Below, piece by piece: positions 11,724 to 21,799 of a stretch of 64,000 nucleotides of DNA. The position numbers and the translations under genes were made by a program. The notes beneath the pieces are model-generated. The model ran no database searches and had not been told where the DNA came from. It saw only the letters and a list, made by a program, of their open reading frames with translations. Numbering within the stretch: the first letter of the stretch is position 1; each line of letters opens with the position of its first letter. The stretch spans positions 8,122,001 through 8,186,000 of the forward strand of contig NC_016472.1 in assembly GCF_000226095.1 (NCBI RefSeq), written 5' to 3'. The DNA comes from Thermothelomyces thermophilus ATCC 42464. Its lineage: Eukaryota; Ascomycota; Sordariomycetes; Sordariales; Chaetomiaceae.

Positions 11724-14261
11724 ATGGCAAACGACGCCGAGGCGCTCAGTCAGCCGCTTACGTCGAGGTATAAGGCCTCGATCGATTACGCCAAAGATGC
11801 CGAGGGCATGAAAGTGCCCTATGCCAGCCAGGATGCGCACGAAATCGCCACCATGATTCGCGGCCTCGAAGAGTGCAGCAAGAAGGGGAAGAACCGCGGC
11901 GCAAGAAAGACTAGGTATGCCGTTTCTTCGTCTCCGACCGGAATCACGGTCGACTCTTGGCGATTTCAGGAATCGGACTACAAGCGGCGTGACCTGCCAA
12001 CATATGCGCGCGGCTTGTTCACTACTCAGACGAAGCAACACGTCCCCGAGATTGCCATTCGCGGCTACGACAAGTTCTTCAACATTGACGAGGTCCGAGA
12101 AACCTCCTGGGAGCATATCAAGGAGCGCACCAAAGGCCCTTACGAACTCAGCCTAAAGGAGAACGGCTGCATCATCTTCATTAGCGGTCTTGAAGACGAC
12201 ACACTGCTCGTCTGCAGCAAACACTCGACCGGTGACAGGTCTGATGTCGTTGCCAGTCACGCAAGGGTGGGTGAGCAGCATCTCGAACGCCAGCTAGAGA
12301 AGATTGGCAAGACCAAGCAGGACCTGGCGCGGGAGTTGAGGAAACGGAATGCCACCGCCGTTGCCGAGCTGTGCGACGACAGCTTCGAGGAGCACATCCT
12401 AGCCTACGGTCCAGACAAGGCCGGTCTGTATCTGCACGGCATCAACATCAATATCCCCGAGTTTATGACATATCCATCTCCACTGGTCCAGAAATTCGCC
12501 GAAGACTGGGGCTTCATCAAGACCGGCCTGATTGTGATCGACGACATCAACGAAGTGAAGGCCTTCTTGGAGGAGGTCGCCGAGACGGGAGCCCACGATG
12601 GCCGTGACGTTGAAGGTTTCGTCATCAGGTGCAAGAGATCCAGCAAACCGGGCGAGGTTCCCGATCAGGACTGGTTCTTCAAGTACAAGTTCGAGGAACC
12701 GTACTTGATGTACCGGCAGTGGCGTGAAGCGACAAAGGCTCTCATCTCTGGAAAGCAATTCAAGCTCAAGAAGCACGTCAAGATCACCGAGGAGTACCTT
12801 CTGTACGCTCGTCAACGCCTGGCTGCTGATCCGCACTTGAGGAAGGCTTACTGCCAGAATCATGGAATCATCAAGCTGCGCAACGACTTCCTCGAGTACA
12901 AAAACCTTAAGGGGTCTGATGCCGCCAACCTCGAAGACGACAGCGGTGCCTCAAACGTGACTCGCGATGTCATCCTTGTTCCAATTGCGACGATCGGCTG
13001 CGGCAAGACAACCATCGGCCTCGCACTCACCAGCCTATTTGGCTGGGGCCATATTCAGAACGACAACATCACTGGGTCCAAACGGCCTCCGCGATTCGTG
13101 AAGGCGGTCCTGGACCAGCTTGAGGAGCATCCCGCAGTTTTTGCCGACCGGAACAATGCCATGAGACATGAACGAAAGCAGATGATCACGGATGTCAAGA
13201 TGCATCATCTGGCGGCGAAACTGGTTGCCCTCAACTTTGTGCACGACGACATTGATGCCGTCCGTCAAGTCACCCGAGAGCGGGTGTTCGCCCGCGGTGA
13301 CAACCATCAGACTATCCAGGCCGCCACAGACATGAACAAGGTCGTCGGTATCATGGAGGGTTTCATTCATCGGTTTGAGCCGTGTGATCCCGAGCGTGAG
13401 CCCGACTCCGACTTTGATGCCATCATCGATCTGGATCCCACTGCCGGATCCAGGGAGAACCTCGAAATCGTGATCAGGGAACTGCATCGCCAGTTCCCGA
13501 ACTTTGTCAAGGAAGTTCCTTCTGCCGAAGACATGGACCGGGCCGTCCAAAACGCCATCGACAGCTACAAGCCTGACCTGCGTCACAATATTCCCGACCG
13601 CTCCAAGAACGATTCCAAGAAGAAAAATAAAGAGCAGCAGCAGCAGGAACAGCAGCAGGCTAACGAGAAGCCCAAAAAGAAGAAACCACTCGAATACATG
13701 TCCGTTGATGTCCCCACCGCGGATGTTCTCACGGCTCTCGAAAAGACCTTCTCCCAGGACCTTCCGGCGTCGAAAACCCGCTTCTTCAAACAACTTCAAG
13801 GCACTCGCCGCGTGCAGGCCAAGTTCCACGTCACACTGATGCATCGTGCTACAGCCAAGGAGCACCCGGAACTCTGGCAGCGCTACACGACCCTCCAGGA
13901 CACGGACGGTGCGATCCACCCGGACGGGCGGCTGGGCGAGCTGGACGTGCAGCTCGAGCGCGTGGTCTTTGACGACCGCATCATGGCCATCGTCGTACGC
14001 CTGGTGCCTACGAACCCGGAGGACGAGAACATAAACGCCGACAATCCGGCGCTGCCAGCAAAGCCTAAGTGGGAGTGCGTCAACCGTGTGGCGCACATCA
14101 CCGTCGGCACCAGAGATGATTCGGTCAAACCTAAGGAGAGCAATGACCTGCTGGCAAGGTGGCTGAAAGTTGGCAGCGGAGAGGAGACCGGGATTGGGGA
14201 GCTGTTGATCGAAGGGAAGCCGCTCATCAGGGGCGTCGTGAGGGGTGTCTTGGCGAGATAG
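11724..14261 (+). CDS. TRL1: tRNA ligase (ligase, kinase and cyclic phosphodiesterase)
   Basis: The trifunctional fungal tRNA ligase joins exon halves after tRNA intron removal and splices the HAC1/hacA mRNA in the unfolded-protein response. One uninterrupted frame of 845 residues, close to yeast Trl1 (827). The N-terminal adenylyltransferase has the nucleotide-accepting lysine in KENG (K145) and later EGFVIRCKR. The central polynucleotide kinase has the P-loop GCGKTT at 425-430. A Lys/Gln-rich linker (about 630-655) leads to the C-terminal 2H phosphodiesterase, with HxT motifs at H702 (HVT) and H791 (HIT). The start MANDAEALSQPL is the ATG nearest the conserved domain; an in-frame start at 11433 is possible but unlikely. 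It converges with TRP4. Confidence 0.95.
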   Translation: MANDAEALSQPLTSRYKASIDYAKDAEGMKVPYASQDAHEIATMIRGLEECSKKGKNRGARKTRYAVSSSPTGITVDSWRFQESDYKRRDLPTYARGLFTTQTKQHVPEIAIRGYDKFFNIDEVRETSWEHIKERTKGPYELSLKENGCIIFISGLEDDTLLVCSKHSTGDRSDVVASHARVGEQHLERQLEKIGKTKQDLARELRKRNATAVAELCDDSFEEHILAYGPDKAGLYLHGININIPEFMTYPSPLVQKFAEDWGFIKTGLIVIDDINEVKAFLEEVAETGAHDGRDVEGFVIRCKRSSKPGEVPDQDWFFKYKFEEPYLMYRQWREATKALISGKQFKLKKHVKITEEYLLYARQRLAADPHLRKAYCQNHGIIKLRNDFLEYKNLKGSDAANLEDDSGASNVTRDVILVPIATIGCGKTTIGLALTSLFGWGHIQNDNITGSKRPPRFVKAVLDQLEEHPAVFADRNNAMRHERKQMITDVKMHHLAAKLVALNFVHDDIDAVRQVTRERVFARGDNHQTIQAATDMNKVVGIMEGFIHRFEPCDPEREPDSDFDAIIDLDPTAGSRENLEIVIRELHRQFPNFVKEVPSAEDMDRAVQNAIDSYKPDLRHNIPDRSKNDSKKKNKEQQQQEQQQANEKPKKKKPLEYMSVDVPTADVLTALEKTFSQDLPASKTRFFKQLQGTRRVQAKFHVTLMHRATAKEHPELWQRYTTLQDTDGAIHPDGRLGELDVQLERVVFDDRIMAIVVRLVPTNPEDENINADNPALPAKPKWECVNRVAHITVGTRDDSVKPKESNDLLARWLKVGSGEETGIGELLIEGKPLIRGVVRGVLAR

Positions 14262-14684
14262 GACAAGCGAGGGCATTTACTGCGCGGCGGGAGGCGTAAG
14301 AGGGGTGGAAAACGTCGTGTTGGAAGAAAGGAAAAGGTGAAAAAGCAGAAATGAGGGATGGGAACTGGTGAAAGGTGTGGCCCCCTCACCTTCTTGAATC
14401 TGGACTGTATATCTCTACTCCCCTAACTGGAGACCAGCAGCTGTATCCTGAAGCTTAGCCCCACCCAGATGTACATACGCAGAGGAAAGAAGAAGTCTTT
14501 TTATAAGTCGTTCGTGAGGGCGAATGTGGCTTATTATCATAGAATTGACTGAAATTTCCTCATTTCTTCATGCTTCCTTGATGAGCACTTGTTCTCGAGA
14601 CTCCGCAAGGGCCATCTGTGGCCCAGACACCCTCATTTCCCGGGACACTGCAGCGCTGAGTCTAGCCGACATGGGGGGCCAACC
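14262..14684. terminator. Convergent 3-prime region of TRL1 and TRP4
   Basis: These 423 bp hold the two 3-prime ends. No gene or clear repeat is seen. Confidence 0.4.
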
Positions 14685-16007
14685 TCATTCACTGAAGCCA
14701 TTCGTTACTTGGACAAACTTGGCCCACTGCCTGGCCGCCTCACCACTCTTGATGGCCCATCTCGCTCTCCGTACGCCCTCCTTCCAGCGCCCGCCTCCGG
14801 GGCCACGCTCCTTGATGACGACGCCGTCATCGCCATGTCCCAGATCGCTCGTGTCGGCCTCGCACACGCCGGAGACCACGAACAGCGCGGCGGCGTTCAT
14901 GAGCACGAAGTGCAGGATCGGGTCGTCCTCGGGCATCTGGCCGTCCAGAATCCGCCGTAGGATCGCCGCGTTCTCGTGCGGCTCCTTGCCGGGGGAGACG
15001 TCGGAGAGCGGGTGCGTCGGCAGGCCGAAGTCGCGCGGGTGCAGCAGGAAGTGCTCGGTGACGGTGGTCCCGTCGTCGGCGGGCCGGATCCGCCAGCAGA
15101 GCGTGTCGCCGGCGCAGCTGATCTCGTCGAGCTCCTCGTCGCCGCAGACGACGAGGGCCTTGCGGGCGCCGACGAGCTGCAGCGCGTGCGCGAAGACGGG
15201 GCCGATGTCCTTGCGCGCCACGCCGATCATGCGGGCCTCGAGGAGTGGGTCGGCGTTGTCCCGGAGGTCGGCGGGCGAGCGGAGGTCGGTCGGGTTGGCG
15301 AGGGGGCCGACGAGGTTGAAGATGGTGCGCCAGGGGAGCTCCTTGCGGATCGGCGCCACGTAGCGCATGCCCGGGTGGAAGACGGGCGCGAACAGGAAAC
15401 CGTAGTTGGTGTTGCTGTAGAGCTCGGCGATGGTGTCGGGGCGGACGCGGTCGATCCGGGGCGGCTGCGGCTGCATGCAGTTCAGCAGGTCGGCGGAGCC
15501 GGATTTGGAAGTCGAGGCCCTGTTGCCGTGCTTGGCAATCAGGAGGAGGCTGGAGGCGATGATGGAGGCGGTCGTGCTGATGTTGAAGGTGTTGTGGGAG
15601 TCGCCTCCGGTTCCGACGATGTCGACCTGGTCGACCAAAAGTTAAATCCCAGTAGAACACGGAACCCGCAAGCACGGAGAACTCACGAGTCCACCCTGGT
15701 ATTCACCTTCCTTTCTGCGCCTCGCGTCGATGACCGCTCGAAGGGCAGACTGGTCGATCTTTGCTGCCGCCTTCAGCATGCACTCTGCTGTCTTAGCCAG
15801 TACCTCGGCCTGTCGGTCGAGGCCGGTGAAGTGCAGACATATCAACAAGGCGCCGGCTTGGGCGTCGGAGACCTGGTTCGTGAAAAAATACGAAATGGCT
15901 TCTGCGATCTCCGTTGGCGACACGGGCTCCGGGTGGCCCAATGGCCAGAGCCTTGCGAGCAATGGCTTGAGGTCGACGGGGGGGAGGGCTTGTGTTGATG
16001 GCTCCAT
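14685..16007 (-). CDS. TRP4: Anthranilate phosphoribosyltransferase
   Basis: Catalyses the second step of tryptophan synthesis, transferring phosphoribose from PRPP to anthranilate. Exon 1 15687-16007, a 60-nt intron, exon 2 14685-15626 (420 residues). The PRPP loop GTGGD is at 112-116, followed by SHNTFNISTTASIIASSLLL and AKHGNRASTSKSGSADLL. FNLVGPLANPTD, ALVVCGDEELDEIS and a C-terminal helical region complete the trpD fold. The frame is open upstream to 16130, but the start MEPSTQALPPVDLKPLLARL fits the family better. A charged stretch (DLRSPADLRDNADP) after the LANP motif looks like a lineage-specific insertion. It is divergent to uL10m, with 535 bp between starts. Confidence 0.94.
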
Positions 16008-16542
16008 GTCTGCGCCTGGCAATGGGTGTGATAATAGGTGGTTGCGATGCGAGGGGAAATAGATGGCGGATTTTGATTTCAAGCCCCCTCTGTGACCTCG
16101 GAACACCAATTGAGTGCCAGCAATCTCCAAAAATAGAGATTGGGAAGGCAGTGCGGAAGTTGACTCATTTTGGGTTCGAATACAAAAAGCTCAGGTTTCG
16201 TTACTGCCAAATCCGGGAGCCCACCTGCAAAGCGCCAGAAGAACCCCGCGATGGCTGGAGGTTTTGGCGGGGTCCTGCAGGGATCCGCAGTCGGAGGCTG
16301 CTGGCACCCCTGGTCACCCGGCAGAACCAAGGGCGGTGAAGCTAGCGTTGGCATCCCGGTTCCCGCTTGGCCGTGGCCCCTGCGCGTACTATGTAGTGTA
16401 GCGATTGGCGACGCCAAAATTTCGGTTCTTTAAGGATCGCGAGCAAGTTCGGGTGCTTCCAGCCAGGCAAACTGTCGCGATATCAGGTTGGTGAGCTGCA
16501 TCGTAGCCAATTGGTCCTCCACCTAACGAGATAATCTATAGA
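16008..16542. promoter_or_regulatory. Divergent TRP4 / uL10m promoter region
   Basis: Shared intergenic region of two divergent genes. Amino-acid control sites (TGACTC) might be expected for TRP4: tgactca occurs at 16162-16168, in the right place for a Gcn4/CPC1 site. Function is inferred only from that 7-bp match. A splice-acceptor-like ctatag just before the uL10m ATG hints at a 5-prime UTR intron. Confidence 0.4.
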
Positions 16543-17592
16543 ATGCCTCCGAGACTACGATGCGCGGTCCCTCGCGGCCTGGGTCCCGCCGTGAACCCGT
16601 CGAGGGCAACGAGCCGATCCGCCGTTCTCCTGCTTCCACCAACTCCCACGGCAGCACCCGCCACGAGACAGTATGCCACCGCAGCAGCGGCGAAAGTATC
16701 GAGCTTTAGACTGCCAGCCGACTATGTCCCTCCCACCAAGCCGCCGACGGCACGTCCCTCCGACACGCGGAAGTCGCAGCTCCTTCGCACCTACACATCC
16801 CTCCTTCGCTCGACGCCCTTGATTCTGATTTTTCAGCACAACAACCTCACGGCGGTAGAGTGGGCTGCCGTGAGACGGGAGCTGAGGATTGCTCTTGGCA
16901 ACGTTTCCGCCGGAGGAGCAGAGGCAGACGCGATCGCTTCGAGAGCCCAGCTGCAGGTGATCCGGACTCGCATCTTTGACGTGGCCCTCAAAATCGTCGA
17001 ATTCCACGACCCATCCAAGGTCGCCCCAACAACTGTATCCGCGCTCACGGGCGAGAAGGTTCAGGTTGTGTACAACCACGACTTGTCCAAAGCGGCCTTC
17101 CAGGCCGTCAAGGCGGCCACGCAGGGCGACAAACCATTACCGGAGGACTCCATTTACGCTCAACTCTCACCCTTGCTGGCTGGCCCGCTGGCGATCTTCA
17201 CCCTCCCAGCTGTCTCACCGGCGCATCTCGCCGCCGCTCTCAGTGTCCTCTGCCCCAGCCCTCCGGCCTTCCCGCCACCGAGCAAGAAGAAGTTCCCCGG
17301 ATACTACGATGCCACCGCTCAGAGTGGGTTGCAGAAGCTTATGCTGATTGGTGGCCGTATCGAAGATAAGGTGTTTGACCTCGAGGGCGTCAAGTGGGTT
17401 GGCGGCATCGAAGGTGGTTTGGACGGACTGCGCGCTCAGCTCGTTCACATGCTCCAGAGCGCAGGCCTCGGCCTTACCAGCACTCTGGAGGGTGCTGGCA
17501 AGAGCCTCTGGCTCACCATGGAGAGCCGCCGCAGCGTCCTGGAGGAGCAGCAGAAAGGCGGCAAGGCGGACGAGAAGGGAGAGAGCTCATGA
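16543..17592 (+). CDS. MRPL11: Mitochondrial large-subunit ribosomal protein uL10m
   Basis: Mitochondrial uL10 (yeast Mrpl11), the base of the ribosomal stalk in the mitochondrial large subunit. Single exon, 349 residues. The first ~45 residues are Arg/Ala/Ser-rich with almost no acidic residues ([20 protein letters not shown]), a mitochondrial presequence ending near [10 protein letters not shown]. The uL10 core follows: [40 protein letters not shown], and AFTLP-like [20 protein letters not shown]. The C-terminal part has [20 protein letters not shown] and ends in a charged tail. It is divergent to TRP4. Family assignment is by overall pattern and length. Confidence 0.85.
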   Translation: MPPRLRCAVPRGLGPAVNPSRATSRSAVLLLPPTPTAAPATRQYATAAAAKVSSFRLPADYVPPTKPPTARPSDTRKSQLLRTYTSLLRSTPLILIFQHNNLTAVEWAAVRRELRIALGNVSAGGAEADAIASRAQLQVIRTRIFDVALKIVEFHDPSKVAPTTVSALTGEKVQVVYNHDLSKAAFQAVKAATQGDKPLPEDSIYAQLSPLLAGPLAIFTLPAVSPAHLAAALSVLCPSPPAFPPPSKKKFPGYYDATAQSGLQKLMLIGGRIEDKVFDLEGVKWVGGIEGGLDGLRAQLVHMLQSAGLGLTSTLEGAGKSLWLTMESRRSVLEEQQKGGKADEKGESS

Positions 17593-18443
17593 GCCAAGAA
17601 GGAGGTTGGGACTTATCACGCATTGTGGCTCTACACTGTACTTCGTACAGACAGTGCGGTGTTTGGAGGATTTCGCGATGCAGTAGTCGCGATACAATAT
17701 TCTGTAGATTTACTGTATCAAATACCTATGAATAAATATTTTGCTCAGCTGATTATTTTTTCCCCGAAACAACTCATCAATTAAGCGTGGTAATGGTTGG
17801 CGATGAGCTGTGCTGCGTTGGTGAACGGAAAGTGACCCTCGGGGTAGAATTCCCCCGCTGAAGAAGACCCTGCCTGCAACTCACGTTACCCCGGTAAGCG
17901 ACTAAACGGGACGCGTCGTCATTTCATAACTCGAGGAAGAACTGCGGCGCAGCCATCATATCCAACAAGAGGAAAGGGCAAAAAAAAAATAAATAAATAA
18001 AAAAGTTCACAGGATCAGTCAGCCGACGGCCAGTGGTGGTGTTGGTGGTGGTGGTGCTAATAAGTGCTGCTTAAACAGTACACTAACCAGTCGCACCGAG
18101 GCAACCAGCGCCGCCCTTCGGCAGTGGGACCGAACGAAGGCCCCAGTTATCACGATCGATAAGCTGCGAACCGCAGAAGCAACGAAGCACATGTAATGTA
18201 CATACCAGCGTACCTTACAGACTACAACTTCGGCCGACCGACCCACCAAACAATTAACACTCATCGCCCGAGAGCAAAGACGGCACCGTCGCCTCAAGGC
18301 GCGCATCCTTCAACAGGGACTGGATTGAAACGGCACGCTCGGCCTCGCACCCGGCGGGGTCAGTGAGAGCACCACGAGGGCCAAAGCAACCACAAACGCG
18401 CGAAGAAAAAACATCGCTTCGCTCCCCTTCCCGACTGAAGAAG
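17593..18443. other. Intergenic with a TGTAC-TTC-GTACA hairpin
   Basis: 3-prime region of uL10m and leader of the next gene. A perfect 6-bp-arm hairpin, ctgtac-ttc-gtacag, lies at 17636-17650, just past the uL10m stop. A-rich tracts lie at 17980-18005 and a GGT repeat follows near 18030-18056. No gene is seen. Confidence 0.5.
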
Positions 18444-18960
18444 ATGGACTTCGCGCCTTACCAGTCCTCCCCGCCAGAGCACACCCGCTCGCCGACCCAC
18501 AGCGCCACCGCGTCCCCGCGCACTTCCCTCGAGAACAACAGCAACCGCCGCGGCGCGTACTCCCCCGCCACCGGCCACCGCTACCAGCACCGCCAGAGCC
18601 AATTCACCCCGCCGCCGCTGCAGCACCCGCAGCCGCAGCGCGCCTGGTCGAGCGAGGGCGTCGGGCGGTACCAGAGTCCCTTGTCCGCCGCTCCGCCGGC
18701 GGCGGGGGGGCCGGTCGGAAACGGGGGATGGATAGGGAGTGGCAGTGGCAGTGGCGGCGGCGGCGGCGGCGGCGGTGGTGGTGGAGGAGGGATGGGAGAC
18801 TACTTCTCGGCGCTGGGCGCGAGGGAGGGCATGGTGAGCGAGTTCGACACGAGCCTGGGCCTGCGGCTGGACTACGAGGCGTGCCTCGCATACTTGGCGC
18901 TGCCGCCCCTCGGGGGGATCCTGCTTCTGATCCTGGAGCGGAAGAGTGATTATGTCAGGT

Positions 18961-18998
<38 letters not shown>

Positions 18999-19364
18999 CT
19001 TCCTGCGTTCCGGGGCATATCTTCCTGTGGCATGTTCTTCACGAGTCGGGAGCGAGTCGCTGACGACGGCTGGTTGCTGATTTTCCGATGTAGGTTCCAT
19101 GCATGGCAGTCGAGCTTGCTGTTCACGGCGCTGTTTGTGGTGCATCTGCTGTTTTCTTGGTCAACTTTCCTGAGCTGGGTGCTGTTCCTGGGTGATTTGG
19201 TGTTGATCGCCTGGCTGGTGCTTAACGCGTATCGGGATGCCGATACCTTGGACCGGTTGGTCTTACCTTTGTTTCCCCTACCGCGCTGAGCTCACTGACA
19301 ATTTTATAGCTACGAGGTCCCTATTTTCGGGCGGATAGCAAGCAACATCCTGGACGACGAGTAA
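18444..19364 (+). CDS. UPF0132/DUF4870-type membrane protein
   Basis: Small integral membrane protein of unknown function. Exons: 18444-18958, 19094-19255 and 19310-19364 (243 residues). The first ~145 residues are disordered, with Ser/Pro/His-rich sequence and a run of more than a dozen glycines. Then come two to three membrane segments: YLALPPLGGILLLILERKSD, FTALFVVHLLFSWSTF and LSWVLFLGDLVLIAWLVL. The C-terminus has DADTLDRYEVPIFGRIA and ends LDDE. The ERKSDYVRFHAWQS junction is the family signature and fixes intron 1 (135 nt, with 30 consecutive T at its 5-prime end). A longer in-frame start exists at 18363, but MDFAPYQSSPPEH looks the natural N-terminus. Confidence 0.82.
18964..18993 (+). 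repeat. Poly-T tract (30 nt) inside intron 1
   Basis: Uninterrupted T run a few bases after the donor site. Its length is likely unstable between strains and open to assembly error. Confidence 0.8.
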
Positions 19365-20237
19365 TGATAATGTTTGCCGGGCTGGGCATCTCCGGGTGAA
19401 AGCCCGGAGGCGAGGATTTTTTTTTTTTGACTACTGATATTCCCATGTCTCACTCTCATGTGTATATCCTCTTCACCGGCGGCTCTCTTCTTGGAGTTGG
19501 GTGGGGGATGTGTTGCCTAAGGGCCTCTCAATCAAGGCTGGCCTTCTAACTGATACTGTTGGTTCGTTCTTGGAAAGCACATTGGCGCTGGCACTGGAAG
19601 CAAACCTATTATGGCGACGAGTTGGTAGAGACTTCTTTCGTGCAGTATTTCCTTCCTTTTGTCTCTCTTCTTTCTCTAGCGGGTTGTGGTTTATCTAAGT
19701 CAACAGCAATGCAGTGCGCAAGCCCACGATATGTTGTGATGAGCCCAGTTTCTTTAAAAAGGTTTCACGATGCGCATTCTCCAGATGTCAAAGCGAAGCA
19801 TCTAAAACCTCACTTTCTGGTCCCTTCGTTAATAAACGTATGTAGTCCTAAATGGAGCAAGCCCAAACCCTTGACAGTGCAAGCAAGAGAGCTTCCGCTT
19901 TGTTTAGTCAGCCTGGTGGGTTAGTTCTCGGCTGGTTGGCTGGCCCTAGGCTGTGGGTCCCGCCGCCTGGTTACGTCGCGCTTTTGCCTGGTGTGCAGCG
20001 GCGCTGGGCTCGCCTCGATTAAGCTCCGTCCCTCTGCTCCAGTGCTCCCAGGAGCCTCCGCCAACCTCGGATCGAATCCCAACACCTTGCACTGGCTTCG
20101 CGAATCCTGAGCGCCCGGTTTAGGAAAGCAGGCATTACCCACACTCGGACCATAGATCTTTGATTTCTGCCCGCGATTCTTCTGTTTCACCTTTTCACAA
20201 ACCGCCCTACAATCGCTTGTAACCGCCGCTGATCGCC
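19365..20237. other. Intergenic upstream of RPT5
   Basis: 3-prime region of the UPF0132-type gene and RPT5 promoter. T run at 19420-19429. A search by eye for the PACE element (GGTGGCAAA) of yeast proteasome genes found no match. No gene is seen. Confidence 0.45.
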
Positions 20238-21799
20238 ATGTCCACTCTCGAGGAGCTTGACGACCTCGACCGCCGTGAGCGCGATGACAAGGATAAGAAG
20301 GTTAAGAACGATGACAACAAGGGGAACCAAAATGGCGGAGATGGAGACGCCGAAATGAAGGATGCGGAGCCGGAGGAAGACGACGTCCTCGACCCAGAGA
20401 TCTTGAGCCTGAGCACCGAAGACATAAAGACCCGCCGGCGCTTGCTCGAGAACGATGCCAGAATCATGAGGAGCGAGTACCAGCGGTTATCACACGAGAA
20501 GGCAACCATGGCTGAAAAGATCAAGGAGAACATGGAGAAGATCGCTAACAACCGGTATGCTGCCCCGCCCTGCGGCCCCTCTGCTTCTCCCGTTAACGCT
20601 GGTGAACTAGTCAACTGCCATATCTCGTCGGCAACGTCGTCGAACTTCTAGATCTGGACCCGACTGCCGAATCATCCGAAGAAGGCGCCAACATCGATCT
20701 CGATGCCACTCGGGTGGGCAAGTCTGCCGTCATCAAGACGTCCACACGCCAAACCATCTTCCTCCCGCTGATCGGCCTCGTCGACCCCAACAAGCTGAAA
20801 CCCGGTGATCTTATTGGTGTGAATAAAGATTCATACCTCGTTCTGGATACGCTGCCGGCCGAGTACGACAGCAGGGTCAAGGCCATGGAGGTTGACGAGA
20901 AGCCGACCGAGAAGTATACCGATGTCGGTGGTCTCACCAAGCAGATCGACGAGTTGCTCGAGGCCATTGTATGGCCCATGAAGGAGGCGGACCGGTTCAA
21001 GAAGATCGGCATCAAAGCGCCAAAAGGTACAAGCGCCGAATACCGTTCCCTGGACGCCGTGCTCACAAAAGGATTCTAGGTGCTCTGATGTACGGCCCCC
21101 CTGGTACCGGCAAGACACTGCTTGCCAGGGCCTGCGCTGCTCAAACCGATGCAACTTTCCTCAAGCTCGCAGGGCCACAGCTTGTCCAGATGTTCATCGG
21201 AGACGGCGCCAAGCTTGTTCGGGATTGCTTCGCCCTCGCCAAGGAGAAGGCTCCGGCGATCATCTTCATCGACGAGCTGGATGCCGTTGGTACCAAGCGC
21301 TTCGACAGCGAAAAGAGCGGTGATCGTGAGGTGCAGCGGACCATGTTGGAGCTGCTCAACCAACTCGACGGGTTTGCCTCGGATGACCGGATCAAAGTCA
21401 TCGCCGCCACGAACCGCATCGACGTGCTGGACCCCGCCCTCCTCAGATCTGGCCGTCTCGACCGGAAGATCGAGTTCCCGCTGCCCAATGAGGAAGCTCG
21501 TGCGCAGATTCTCAAGATCCACTCGAGAAAGATGAAGGTCGACGAGAATGTCAACTGGGACGAGCTGGCTCGCAGCACAGATGAGTTTGGTGGTGCCATG
21601 CTCAAGGCTGTGTGTGTTGAGGCCGGCATGATCGCCCTGCGCCTGGGCAAGAACAAGATCGGACACGAGCATTACGTCGATGCCATTGCCGAAGTACAAG
21701 CCAAGAAGAAGGATGTGAGTGTCACCTCGACGACTTCAAGTTTTGATGTCACTTTGCTAACCAATTCATCTAATCTAGACCGTCAACTTTTACGCATGA
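20238..21799 (+). CDS. RPT5: 26S proteasome regulatory ATPase subunit Rpt5 (6A)
   Basis: One of six AAA ATPases of the 19S base that unfold substrates and open the 20S gate. Exons: 20238-20554, 20611-21026, 21080-21714 and 21779-21799 (462 residues). An acidic N-terminus and coiled coil (about 65-105) lead to the OB domain and AAA core: Walker A GPPGTGKT at 250-257, pore loop MFIG at 282-285, Walker B IIFIDE at 305-310, and arginine-finger region [16 protein letters not shown]. The protein ends FYA, an HbYX gate-opening tail, encoded in a 21-nt last exon. The C-terminal domain reads [10 protein letters not shown] where most Rpt5 have FNGAQLKAV, a mild divergence. Confidence 0.95.

Noticed and set aside
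6611-14261. An operon-like unit of tRNA genes
   Set aside because: The genes lie on both strands with their own introns and promoters; only neighbourhood, not co-transcription, is supported.
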